64,000 bases of DNA. Origin: Cucumis sativus. Taxonomy: Eukaryota; Streptophyta; Magnoliopsida; Cucurbitales; Cucurbitaceae. The position numbers were made by a program, and so were the translations under genes. The stretch spans positions 4,464,001-4,528,000 of the forward strand of contig NC_026655.2 of NCBI RefSeq assembly GCF_000004075.3. Direction: 5' to 3'. Under the pieces are notes generated by a model. That model was given only the letters and a program-made list of their open reading frames with translations. It was not told the origin of the DNA and did no database searches. Shown here piece by piece: positions 41,570-53,765 of the stretch. How positions within the stretch are numbered: position 1 is the first letter of the stretch; each line of letters starts with the position of its first letter.

Positions 41570-43349
41570 GAGAAATAGACAGAGTAAATGAGAGGAGAAA
41601 TTGAGTAAAATGAGGAGAGAGGACTGGCACTAAAAAAGTTGAATTGGGGTGGGGTCATTTATAATTATATAATAGTTGAAATAGTTTTAACTTTATTGTA
41701 TTTTAATTCAAAATCATCCCTCAAACTACTCACATTTTCTTTAGTATAAAAAGTAAAATGAAAAGCATAGGATTAAAATAAAGCAAAGTTGAAGTAAAAA
41801 ACAAAAGTAGTATTTAAACTTCAAAAACAATGTTTGGCTCAAGAACTCAAAGTTAGAACAGAAGATTCATTATCTATTTCCTGTTCTTTGGATTTGATGT
41901 TTTATTAACCTCTTATCTCTTCAGTTACACAACTAAACCACACCTTACAACTTCACTTCTCGGTTGAAATGATGGGAGAAGTTTTTCTAAATACTCCTTG
42001 ATCCTACAACTAGATTAATGTAGAGTTTTGAGTGGGTAAATGGCACAATTTCTGCAGTGATATGATACAAATCCATTTCTCAGTAAAAATGAAGACTTTG
42101 GAGTTTAAAGAGAGAGAGAGAGAGTACTTGATGACAAAGTTGCTCAGTTCCCAAAGATGTCAGAAGCAGAGAAGAGGTTTGGTTTGGTTTGGTTTGTGTT
42201 GTGTTTGATTTTACAAAAAGAAAAACAACTGCTTTGCTTCACATGTCAAGGGAATCCACTCTGTTTCCTTTTAATTTAACATTTTTTGAATAAAGTAATG
42301 TAAAAAGAAAGAGATAATGGGGTATTGGGGTTCTCTCGTTTCTTCACTTTCTTCAATGATCCAATTAATGACTGCTCCCCATTTTAGATTCTTCCTCGAG
42401 AACTCAAAACCTGCTACTCATTTATTTTATCTTTTTTTCTCATTTTCTTGCCTGATTACACATTTTAAATTTTAATTACAAGTTCTAGATCTGATGGAGC
42501 TGGGACGTGGTATAGAAAAATATTTGATTAATTGATGTGTTTGTTATATGAAATGAGACTTCAGAGTGGAATATATGTTGTTACCGGAATTTATGGGCTT
42601 CACTAGAGACAGAGATTTGAGGGGAAAATGGCATAAAATAGATCAAGGAAGAGAGATAATCTCTGCTCATACTTTTTCATTATCTTAGTTGAGTTGACTA
42701 TAGTGTAAGATTTGTGCTTTATAGATACAATTCAAATCACACCTCAATTTCTCGTACTCTCTATACTCGAGGGATTTTTAATATTTAGATAGGTAAGCTA
42801 CTAGATTTATCATGTTAATTAAATTGATAAATAATCAAGTAATGTTACGTTTATTTTATAAATCTTTGTATTAGTTATTTTCTTATATTTTTTCTTCGAA
42901 ACTCAACTCTCTCATGTCTCCCTACAGACTCGTACACCTTTTATTTTGTTTTAAATTAAAATATTGAGAACAATGTGTAAAATTAAAAGCTATATATATA
43001 TATATATATGATAGAACTCATACATTGGTATTAGCATCTATGTCGAGATGAAATAAAACTAACGAAAAATAAAATTAAGAACAACTCATATAGAACATAA
43101 ATATTCACACGACTAACAAGTTTAATCAAGTTGATTAAATATAGAAACTATCCAAACATAATTGTAATGACAACAACTAAAGTAAACTTTTTTTAAAAAA
43201 GAGAAGCTTTTTATACGTTGCAAATATCAAATTTGCTATTTTTAACTATTATCAAAAAAGGAAAATGATTTAATTAATGGTGCATTCAGTGAGAGTTAAT
43301 TTAGGATTTATATTGATTGATGATGAAAGTAATAAGAAGAGAAAGATTG

Positions 43350-43505
43350 ACACGTGTGGAGCAGGGTAAATAGTCGGTGAAGAAAGTAGTGAACACACGT
43401 TTGGCATAACACATTGATCTTTTTGGCATCAACGGCTAGCATTGCTTTATTCCACTTTTTGGATCTGACTGTGCAACGGCTCTGCTTCTGATTACACACA
43501 CGTGA
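43350..43505. promoter_or_regulatory. Cluster of ACGTG (G-box/ABRE-like) motifs
   Basis: Within 155 bp are the palindromic ACACGTGT (43351-43358), CACACGTTTGGC (about 43395) and CACACGTGAAC (about 43498). Such clusters bind bZIP or bHLH factors. The cluster is 1.9 kb upstream of the thaumatin-like gene and 2 kb before the EHD fragment, so the target is unclear. Confidence 0.35.
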
Positions 43506-45029
43506 ACAAAGTTCAAATCACATTTCCCTTTATACCCTTACTTTTTCCCTTTTTTTACTTTTTACCCCAAAAGAAATATCCACTCTTTGCTCCCACCGAC
43601 ACCTAACCTACGTCTTCAAATCATATTCTATAGTTTTTATTTACATATCTTATTTTTAACGTTGAAAAAGTTAACTATTTTGATCTCTTATAATTAGTTA
43701 CTTTTTAAAAGTATAAGGTACGGTGTTGGATGCAACATCATTCAGAATACTCGAGGTAGTGTTAGAAATCGTCGGTGTTGATCGTTGAGCTGAGTAAGGT
43801 GGTGGGTTTGCTTGCTTAGCTTCGATTGATACATTTTATTTATAAATCTTGAATGAATAGACCTATACTAATGTACTAGTCACGCATGATTTGTCCATGT
43901 CTTTTTAAGTGAAATGTTGGTTACATCTTTTTAGGGTTGAACTACTTCTCAATTCCGCTAAGAGTCTTGGAATTTTTATCCACCTCTTTTGTCACTTGGA
44001 CTTGGAAGACTCTACGAGTTGATGAGCACTATATAGTATACATTGCATTGAAAATATTTCTCCAAGATTCAAAAAAGATCTAAGAAGAAAATAAATTTTT
44101 TTGAAATAGTTATTTTAGTAATCGTTGAAAGAACTAAGTTCACTCAATTTAAGTAGAAAGTTATCGTAAGTTTATGAACTAATATAACTAATTTGAAACC
44201 TCTTATTTAAAACTCATTGACCACAAAAGTTGTCTTTTTCTTTTTTAACATGATCCAATTTACACTAATGGATTGTTCACCACAGATCTAATGCTTTCTT
44301 TAAAGAAATAATAAACAATGAATGATAATAATACTACAAAAGGAATAATGAATGTAGAAAAAGACATTCTTAGATCTGTGAGAAGAAACCAAGGAATATT
44401 TAAATGATTTGAATCCAAAGTATGGAAGCCCACAAGCATCCTCTTTAATTACTTACATCCTACTAAGTGTCATATACAAAAGTGGTTCCTTTCTATATAG
44501 ATATTGTCTATGTTTTAAATATTAACTTAATATGTATTAAATAAATGTCAAAGTAGCAATTTATAACTATCTATTGCCATCCATATGTCACAATATGACA
44601 CACTATTAGTATTTTTGTAAGTCACTACCTACTTATCATTTTACCTATAAATAGAGGTCTTTTAGTGTTAGTAAGTGATACATATTGGATGAATTTCAAA
44701 AGAAATTAGAGATAGGAGAATTTTGGATAATCTTTTATTATTATTAGTATTATTATTATTTATTTTTAAATATTATACTTTATTGACTATAAAGTTGCAT
44801 TAAAATTCTATATTTTACATAGTGAAAATCACAATAAAACAAAAGCAATTCACGTGGTTCTGTTCTTATAATATTAAAAATGTCATGCCTACACATAACT
44901 ATGATCACAATATTAGTAGTTAATGATTTCATGTTTTTTTATTTATAAAATGAGCATGTAGACGGTTCGTTTTAATCGGTATCTGTTTCCGGGCCTAGAA
45001 ACAGATCTTTCTAACTAAAGTAACAAATT

Positions 45030-45085
45030 TGGGCCTGGGCTTAGATTTAGGCCTCAATATCTTTTTACTGGCCCAAAGGCCCGTT
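45030..45085. promoter_or_regulatory. Site II-type (TGGGCC/GGCCCA) promoter motifs
   Basis: The stretch holds TTGGGCCTGGGCTT, TTAGGCC, CTGGCCCAAAGGCCCG within 55 bp. TGGGCY boxes bound by TCP factors are common close to plant housekeeping genes. They lie about 550 bp upstream of the EHD fragment and may be what is left of its promoter. Confidence 0.4.
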
Positions 45086-45605
45086 AGAACATAAGCAATT
45101 ATGATTGAAATATGCTCAATGCTAGGAGTCTACAGATTCTATTACAAATAAATTATAGAAGTTATCATCTATAAACGTTTATCTCGACTTTGCTATATTT
45201 ATATATTTTTTAAAAATATTGCTATGTAATTCATTATTATTTATTGTAATTGTTTATATTGTTAAATTGATATTTGAAGAATGGTCTAGATTATTGATTA
45301 AGCATATGAAAATTTAGGATTTTCAATCAATTCAATTCATAAGTCTTACATCATCACCATCCAATTTTGGACGACACACGGATTCACAATAGTTCGGGTC
45401 ATACACAAGAATAGCTCCGCCAATCACCCATTTTCCCGCCCCGAGAGAAAACGAGCTGCAACGGCGTCGTTTCAATTCAATTTTGTTCATCCCGAGCGCC
45501 AAACTGAAGAAAAAGGATAAAGAAATCAGAGAAGAGTTGATAGTAGAAAGAATCGGGTACATCGTTCTTCAAGTTTTGAATTTCATTTCTCTCCTTCTTG
45601 TTTCA

Positions 45606-47476
45606 ATGTGGAAATTGGATCGGGTGCGATTGGCCGATTCAGGTACTTTTCTATTATCAATCCGCGTTTCTTCTTCTATTTTGTTCATCGATGATGTTTA
45701 TCGTTTTGTTTTCTGTTCCATTCTTTCCGTGTAGATGGAGATGGTCGTGTTACTGGAAATGATGCTATACAGTTCTTCTCCATGTCTCATCTTTCTCGCG
45801 TCGAGCTCAAACAGGTATCTCATTTGTTTTTCTTTTAGATTATTGAGTTAATAGTTCGATCTAGCTCTGACGCCTCGATGGATAGAGTATTGTGATTTGT
45901 CTTAGTTGCGAATATTTTAATTGATGTTAAGTTTAATCTAACTTCGATGTGTTTCGTGGTGAATATCAGTATTCGAAACTTCCTTTATCTGAATGAGAAT
46001 TCAAGAAACTTGTTTATTTCTTTATTTAGTCAATTATCGTATTTACTCTGATTTGTTTTGTGATCAGAGATTTTCGTTTGGTTTTGTTCTTAAAAAAATT
46101 GTGCTTATTGTTTCTCTATCTTTTTTTCGTACTCACGATTGAGAAGTTTTTTAATGGCAAACTTAGGAGTATTTTAACTATATATAGATACACTGGATTT
46201 ATTGAATTTAGTATATGCCTGTGCTCTCTTTTCCTTTCTTTGTATGACACGGGGTTTACTTATTTGAGTGTATACTATGTATTGGATTCTGTGGTTACAT
46301 CATTTGCCCTTTTGCCTTTTCTACGATGCCAAGTGAAACTAACGTGATATTTCATATCATGTTTAATGGTTTGGGCTGGTGCAGACTCCAAACGACAGGG
46401 ATATTTAGGGTTCAACGAGTTCGTTACGGCCATGCAGGTTTTATACTACTTATTTGGATTTTATTACATTAACCAATACCCAGATGTTTTTCTAATTCTA
46501 AATATTGTTTTCATTACAACCAGCTAATTTCTTTAGCACAAGCAGGGTATGACCTGGACTCAGATATCCTCAAGAACGCAGGCAAGACATCTTAACAATT
46601 CAAAGTTTCTTTGGCTTTTATTCTTGGAGTGTAACTGATTAATTTCTGTTCTGGATCAAGACATCAAATAATTCAGACATCTTATGCCAGAGCCTTTAAT
46701 TTTATGCCATGTCTGAATTTATCAGTTGTATATTAGATCTATTGATTTGTTTTTACTTTATCTTCCTCTAATCCTCGAAATGTGACAGTGCTCTCGTTGT
46801 ATATAATTCAAGAAGAAACGTAGTCTAAGCAATTTTTTTGTAGACTGCCCAGGTGAGAATATTGAGATTCAGGGACCGTAATTCTTTCTAACCGGTTAAT
46901 TCATCCTCTAATGGTTGGTTCCTTGATTGACTTTATTGAATGTTATTGAACTAGATTATTTGAAAACTATTAGTGAAAAGTTATAACAGGCAGAATGGAT
47001 AAAATCTGGTTTGTAGATTGTAAACAGAAAGCGGTTTGTTTGAATTCAAACTTTGTATTCATGTGCTTACATAACACCTTGCAATGCAAAGGCACTACTT
47101 GCTTATTGTTCATTATACATTGACACCCTTCTGCTTCCTTACAGCTGGCATGGAGGAAATTAAACTTCCAGTGCCAGAAGGGTTGGACGCTTTAGCTGTT
47201 GTAAGTACTCACTCCTTGACAGTGTTGAATTTCCATTGAAATATAGATAAATTAATGTAAGATATCATTTTGCTGATACGCTTTTCAGAAAACTAAGAGA
47301 TTAGCAATATCTAGTCAACCTGAGACAAATGGTTAGAAAATTACTGATCATTGAATTTCCATAATAAAATTGCCAACTCGGTCTCTGATTTAAATTGATA
47401 CTCTGCCAATATAGGAACTTTTCAACCTATGCCCCCACCATCGACTCCATGGTTTGCTTCAAAATCTGGGAGCAAG
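45606..47476 (+). pseudogene. Truncated EHD-type EH-domain gene (pseudogene fragment)
   Basis: Exon-like blocks match the N-terminal EH domain of plant EHD proteins, endocytic dynamin-like ATPases: 45606-45642, 45735-45814 (DGDGRVTGNDAIQFF, LSRVELKQ), 46369-46437 (VWAGADSKRQGYLGF, FVTAMQ), 46524-46581 (LISLAQAGYDLDSDILKN), 47145-47200 (LPVPEGLDALAV), 47289-47331 and 47415-47476 (TPWFASKSGSK). Phases join across all of them. Breaks: the acceptor before 46369 reads TG instead of AG, and the next usable AG (46384) shifts frame to an early stop. The donor after 46581 is GC (GCAAGA), which is tolerated. The usual N-terminus (a CSKEN-IYKEWF type) is absent, replaced by a short frame MWKLDRVRLADS. 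After 47476 the dynamin-type G domain and everything beyond is missing; a foldback repeat begins 28 bp later. It could still be transcribed. Calling it a pseudogene is inference from these defects. Confidence 0.8.
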
Positions 47477-47503
47477 GTATTATGGGTTCTTTTTTCCATT
47501 TTT

Positions 47504-47849
47504 GAGCATTAACTAAAAAAAGTTCTCAAAATTTTGAATTCTAACAAAACTTTGCATTAGCAATGCACCTACAGAGTTGAGATGCTATATAATATTATTA
47601 TTATATGTATGTATATATTTTACTCATAAGGATTTTTGAAGTTCTTCGGAGACTTTGGGATGTCATAGCCAAACAAGAACTTCAAAAATTCTTATGAGTA
47701 AAATATATATATAAATACATATAATAGCAATATTACATAGCATTTCAATCTTTGTAGTTGGATTGTTACTTGCAATGAAGCAAAGTTTCGTTAGAATTCA
47801 AAATTTTGGGAACTTTTTTCTTTATCCATTTTATTTTAAGTTAATGCTC
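47504..47849. repeat. Long foldback inverted repeat (hairpin)
   Basis: Left arm 47504-47646 and right arm 47675-47849 are inverted copies around a 28-bp loop. Matching segments, left versus reverse complement of right: GAGCATTAACT, AAAATTTTGAATTCTAAC, GAAATGCTAT/GAGATGCTAT, ATTATATGTAT, ATATTTTACTCATAAG and TTTTTGAAGTTCTT. The right arm has about 30 extra bases in two small insertions. The inner 70 bp of the stem are nearly perfect. It has no coding capacity. It may be a foldback/MITE-type element or an inverted duplication formed at the EHD truncation. Confidence 0.85.
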
Positions 47850-50374
47850 AAATGTATGTGTATCTCTTGATTGGGCATTTTGGTGTATTCTTCAATGTTT
47901 TGGGTTTATAGAACAATGGGATTTTTCGTAGTACATTCCATGAATGAGAATAGTTGTTTTTGTTCTTTTTTCACTGAGAGTTCATGAGAAGTTTGTGGGT
48001 TTATTATATTTATTAAGGGTAGTTTCTATCCTGGTTATTTTTTTCTTTATGGTTTTCAAAAAAGAAAAGAAGAGAGTAATATATAGGAAAATAAATATGG
48101 TTATAAAAGTTAATAACTTTTAGAGATGTAGATATATGTTTTAACTAGTTGAATTATAGGTAGATGGAAGAAAAAGAAAAATAGAATGAATGATATATGA
48201 TGGGTTGATGATGACAAAGAATAAGAGAAGAGAAGAGAGAGAGAGAGAAAGGGATGTAACATTGGTGGCTCAAACTCAGTGAATTTAGGGGAAACTTCTG
48301 GTGGGGTTCTTATGATATGTCCAACCAAAGCAACCTACCCTCAAGTCTTGTCACTTTCTAACCTACTGTTCTTTATTTATATATATGTATATATATATCT
48401 TATTTTATAATTCATAATATATTTTTCTCACTAATTCTCTCTTTCAATTAATTCATTTAATTCCCTTCTAATTTTTCTTATTTGTCTTTGGATTTTTTCA
48501 AACTCTAACCCCCCGTTAGTTATTTTTGGAGACGTTTGCACAGCTAAAATCTAATTAGAACTAATTATTGGAATATGTGTTAAATTAAGGGGAGGAAAAA
48601 AATGTGACTATAAATTGTGAAAATGGTGGAAGATAGAGTTTAAATGAAAATTGTTGAAACGGAATCAATTTTTGATAACAATTTGGCTCAAAAGGCTCGT
48701 TCAAACCATAAATTTGTATTATATTACATTCCATTCAAACATCCCTAATCATTGTCCAGAAGAATTTACCACTGCCCTTTTATTTCTTTTCCTTCTAGAC
48801 TAATACAGTTGTATATATTAAATATGATTTTAAGTATACAAAAGAAAAGTTAAAACTTGAGTTCAGTTGGTATATCTGTGTTAGCAATTAAGAAGCCTGT
48901 AGTTTAAATCCCAACTAATTAGAAACAATAATTAAAACTACTCCAGTCAAGTTAATGGAATAAGTTAAAAAGATTAAAAAAATTGGACTCATTATCATGA
49001 GTTACCCCCACGAGTTACCCCCACATGTTTTTTAAAATTTGAATAGAAATCTACAATATTTAGAGAGAGAAAAAAAAAAACTAGGCTATGATAAGAAGTT
49101 ATAATTTCAAAAAACAGAAAATTAATAACGAAATGATTGAACGTTTATCATTTCAATGTAGTGAAGAAAAATACTAACCTATCTAATAAGACTATTGTGA
49201 TAAAGATGATATACATCCCGATTCAAGAGGTTATAGATTAGACTTTCCATATTGATTTTGTAAGTTGATGAATAGAAGAGTACTTAATATTTGAATTCAT
49301 ATCTATGACCTATATCCTATGTATGACAAATTTAATTACATAACATAACAAATACATACATGATATAGTTTTAAATTAAATGAAAAAGTATATTCTAAAA
49401 TAAGAGAGACATAATAGTAGACCCCAGACCAAGATGTCAATATGTTGACAAATCTAAAACACATGGATAAGTTTTGAAATTCGTGTAAACAAATTAAAAT
49501 GAAAAGAGAAAAATAGAAGTATAATAATAATATATAGGCTAAAATGATCTCTTGAGAAAAGGGTTTCAACCCCTTATCAAAAAATGAACAAATTACAAAC
49601 AAATTCCATAAGTAGAAACTTTGTTTTCCTCATTGGAAGAGAGATGATATTGCATTTTAGGACACCAAATAATTGACCCTCTAAAAAGAATAGAGAATGT
49701 GCATTACATCTTTATGGTTTTCAATTTAATGTTACGGTTTTTTTTTCTTTTACCGAAAAATTCAAATGTAATAAATCGATAGATACACTCAAATATCTCA
49801 ATTCGATGTAAATTTTTTTGATTTATGACTTTCTCATGTAACATCAAAATCTTCTCTCACCTATTTCCTTCCACAGTCACTTCAACATCAAATTCTTTCA
49901 CTTCCAAACCCTCCTTGATTCATACATAATGTTCTCACCATCAAAGACTCTCACATCTATTTAACAAACTAAGTCAAAACCCTTAATATGAAAATGAATT
50001 GTTTTCTCTTATTTGCATATGTTGAATTCAAAAATGTTAATATCCACTTGCTATTAGGGACAACCCTAGATTGTACTTATATCATGCAACCCTCTTGACA
50101 AATTTTAATTTAGGTAAAGTGTTGTACAAAAGATAAGTATATAATTTTTTCATAGACTAAATTTAAACTCAACAAAGATGAAATGGCAAAGGAAAGTTTT
50201 AACCAATATTCATAAATGAAAAACATCTCAAAACACAAATTAAACCCCATCAACTTTTACATACAGAAATAGAAAAGTTAATTGTGGGAGGAAAAGAACT
50301 ATATAGTAATTAACTACAATAATAAAGGCCTTTGGTTTAAACCCTCTAAATTTAACAACCCTAAAATAAAAGGT
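47850..50374. other. Intergenic between foldback repeat and WOX1 3' end
   Basis: About 2.5 kb, AT-rich. It contains a GA-rich stretch near 48215-48250, a possible tRNA-derived SINE remnant at about 48855-48915 and a duplicated 'gagttacccccac' (about 49000-49025). I searched by eye for the missing EHD exons (G domain) and saw none. Confidence 0.55.
48855..48915 (+). repeat. Possible tRNA-derived SINE remnant
   Basis: 'gagttcagttggtatat' resembles a tRNA A box (AGCTCAGTTGGT), and 33 bp on, 'tagtttaaatccc' resembles a B box (GGTTCGAATCC) with three mismatches. The spacing fits a pol III promoter, but no cloverleaf forms, so a SINE head or chance is more likely than a tRNA gene. Confidence 0.25.
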
Positions 50375-53184
50375 TCAATTCTTCAATGGTAGGAATTCAA
50401 AGAACTGAAGTGGAGTCAGATTAGTACTATTCATGCCTGAATTTTCCACTGTTTCACATCCATTATTATTTTTGCCTCCAACAATCTCTCCACCATTTCT
50501 TCTATCACTGCACAATGGAAATAGTTGTAGGGTTTCAGATTCCCCACATTCTGCTTCTTCTTCTTCTTCTTCTTCTTCATCTTCTAATTCTTCTTCAACT
50601 CCAATAACATCAAAATTACCTGAAATTACATTAATATTACTTCTTCTATGACATTTTGGGTGCATTATTGTTGTCACTGTGGCTGTAGTTGTGATAGGGG
50701 CAATGTTCATCATTAGTTGGCTACCACCACGGAGAGCAGCGGTTGCCGGAAAACAATGCAACAATTGCAAAGAGGGTGGACTGTTAATGTTGTTGTTGTT
50801 ATTGTTGATGATGATGTTATTTGTATCCTTTTCAGCAAAGTTGTTGGTGTTGGTGTTGTTATTTCTTATTTGGTGCAATTCTTCAAATTGAATCCATCCA
50901 TTTTCTGTCCTGCAATCTGTTGCCCCCATTACATTGCCTTTTGCTGCCCCTTGAATTGGAACAGATTCCTATGTACCAAAAACAAATAAATAAAAAGAAC
51001 AAAGACAATTCAACTTTTAGTTACAATATTTGTTATTTGTGTTTCCATCATCAAATTTTCTTATGAATGTAAGAAAATCAGATTAATTAGTATTTATATT
51101 AACACGAACTCTTTTAAAGATTTTTTAATGCAACTCTGATATGTCTTTTTTTAGAAAATACCTTTTAGTTCATAAGTTTTAAAAGTATCCGTATACATTT
51201 TTTATTATTTAAAACTTTGGACAATTACATTTTAAATTAATAAAAACCTTCACACCTCTTTCTTTCTTTAATTACTACTTTTAACTTAAAATATGAAGTC
51301 AACAGTTAAAATAAAAAAAATAAATAAAGTTACTTTTAAGACCCTCTAACCCTAAATGGTATATTTTGAAACTTAAAAGACAAAACGAACTTGAAAACCA
51401 TCAAAGAATTATTGTAAGAGTAAGAGAACACATCAAAGAATGAGTTTAGAAGTAATAAAATAACTACACTCGAAATTTACCGAAGATACATTGGTGGTAA
51501 CATCGGTAGAACTTAGAAATTTTTCTGTAAAGATTGACATAAGAAAGAAAAAAAAAAAGGCACGAAGTCCAAAAATAATGTCCAAAGTTTCATAAGAGGC
51601 AGCTATAGAGCCGACAGAAAGGAAGGAATGCAGCTTTTAGAGGCTTTTCATTTCCCAACAAACAAAGCTTTTTGTTACATTTTTCTTTTCTTCTTCTTCT
51701 TCTTCTTCTTCCTTCAAACATATCCTTTCTTTATGACAAACATTATAACTTTTTCACTCTAAATTAAAGCATTTCCCCCTTCCTAAATAAACCATCATAT
51801 GCATGGGGGGGATGTTTTTTCTTTTTCTTTTTTTTTGGGGGGGTTTAAATAATCATTACCAGATATTGTTCTACATTAATAAATTCAAAATTATATTTCT
51901 TTGTCAACTTTTAGACAAACATCCAAAACTTATCATTATGGTTATACAAAAAAGTGATAAACTTTATTATAATAATAATTAATGTTATGATTTTGTTTTG
52001 ATAAATAAGTTTGTGTAAAACAAAACAAAAAAGGGTGAAAGAGAAAAATAGAGAGAGACCTCAGGAAGTGTACTGCAGTTTGTAGAGGGCACCCAGTTTT
52101 TGGTCTGTTCTTCATACACTGTCCTACCCGACCCTGTTGACAAAAAGTAAAACAAAAAGAATACAACTTTACATCTCAACAAACAAATAGAATGTTTAGA
52201 ACAACCCCAAAAAAAAAAAAAAAAAAAAAAAAACAAGCCTTATCGTCATACGAAAAAGCACAACCGGTTAAAGAAATGAATTTCGTTATTTGTTACCATA
52301 ATGATTTTGTCAAATTTAATGAAGAATATCGTATTAAGTCAAATTGTGTAAATGTAACTTTGTAAAGTGTCATATGGTTGAAAAAAACAAATTTTTAGAA
52401 TTAATGTCGGTCCAACTATGTTTATTTAATGATAGTAATAATAAAAAGTTAACAACAAAACTTATTAAGAAATTAATTCCAAAGTTTAAGTACTCTAGAC
52501 TGATTTTAGTAAGGTAAAAACGTTATTAGATTTGTAGTAGTATGGAGGTTTTGATACCTGAATCTTTCCTTTCAAGGACATCGAGGTCACGAGTCGAGTG
52601 GTCGGCAGTAGTAATGGCTGAAGATTCCATTTGTCGACGACGTTTCTGTCGTTCTCTAGCTTTATGGTTTTGAAACCAATAGAACACATTCTTACCTTCA
52701 ATCTTACCATACCGACGAAGCTGGGAAGTAATATGTTGAATTTGATCAGCCGACGGGGTTCGAGTTCCTCGCCGATACAATTCCTCCAAAACTCTCAACT
52801 GTTCGGGCGTTGGATTCCACCGGGAGCTCACCACCACAGGCGGCGAGGAAGATGGTGAAAGCACATTGTTCAACTCTCTCTTACTTTGATCAGCCACCGA
52901 CGTCGCTGCAAACAAACAAACAAACACTTGCTCAACTGAAACAAAACTAAAAAAAAAAAAGGAAAAAGAAAAACAACAGTGGAGTGGATAAGTAGATAAG
53001 CAGGTAAGTCGGTAAGTAGGTAAGTACCCATGTGATGAAATTGGGAGAAGAAATCGTTGGTATGAGAAGAAGAAGAAGAAGAAGAGAGAGGGCGAGGAAT
53101 GAGAGGTCTAAGTTTGCGAGAATTGAAAGAGTTATCAGAAGGGAAGTTCAAATCTTGAGCGTCATTGTAACCCATCATCCACAT
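50375..53184 (-). CDS. WOX1: WUSCHEL-related homeobox protein, WOX1/STENOFOLIA type, complete
   Basis: Nuclear transcription factor of the WOX1/STF/MAEWEST type, known to drive blade outgrowth and margin identity in leaves and floral organs, mostly as a repressor. Exons: 53184-53028, 52905-52558, 52133-52060, 50968-50375; phases close to 390 aa. The N-terminus has the clade motif [10 protein letters not shown]. The homeodomain (about 79-144) has [23 protein letters not shown]-type [21 protein letters not shown]. The WUS box TLQLFPL is at 339-345 and the STF box FFEFLPLKN is the exact C-terminus (382-390). Low-complexity runs: Ser7 in exon 1 (from CTT repeats), Asn runs and an acidic Glu stretch (from TTC-type repeats) in exon 4. 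The ATG at 53184 gives MWMMGYN, as in other WOX1 proteins. All key domains are intact. The gene symbol follows domain architecture; orthology should be confirmed by a tree. Confidence 0.96.
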
Positions 53185-53559
53185 GATTTATGATTGTGAA
53201 GTGTTATGGAATGTTAAGAAATATAAAATGGAAAGGGAAAGCGTGGAGAGAAAAAGCAAAAGGAAGAAAGGGGGCGTGGAATTCTGGGTTTGGGTTTTGG
53301 GTTTTTTTGTTTATTTATTTTTTTGGTATTGTGCGTTTTGGGGAGTAGTGAATGTAAAACGACGTGACGATCATGAGGGTTATCATAAGCCTCATCACAC
53401 ACACACACACACACACATACACAAAAATAAGTTTTTTCTTTTTGAAAAAGAAAGAATTTTATTTATTTACTTATTTATTTTTTGTTTTGGGGTTTAGGGT
53501 TGGTGTCATTAATTGTGATATACTAATGTCTCGTGGCTTTCAATCTTATTCTAAATCCA

Positions 53560-53765
53560 AACTGCCCCTCTTCTTCTTCTCTCTCTTTCTTAATTCTTAC
53601 CATTTTCCTTTGTCTCTATTAATTCTCTCTTTCATATTTTTTCTTCTTTTTTCTTTTCTTTTTGTGTACGATTCTATTCCCCTTTTTACCCTCTTCCATC
53701 GTCTTCTTTTCCATTCTGCCCTTCTACTTCTCTCCTTCTCAATCACAACAATTCCCCCTCCCTCT
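53560..53765. repeat. Pyrimidine-rich tract upstream of WOX1
   Basis: About 200 bp, nearly all C/T on the plus strand with many CTTCTT and CTCTCT units; on the WOX1 sense strand this is a GA-rich tract 375-580 bp upstream of the ATG. GA tracts bind BPC/GAGA factors in plants, so a regulatory role is possible. Confidence 0.5.

Larger units (their letters stand above)
41570..45605. other. Intergenic: TLP promoter, G-box cluster, EHD fragment promoter
   Basis: About 4 kb. Close to the TLP are short (AG)n and TTGGT repeats (42110-42200). A (TA)n run lies at about 42990-43008. ACGTG-core boxes cluster at 43350-43505. Telobox-free TGGGCC-type boxes lie at 45030-45085. The rest is AT-rich, with a decayed dispersed repeat at 45160-45240. 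No additional gene is seen. Confidence 0.55.
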
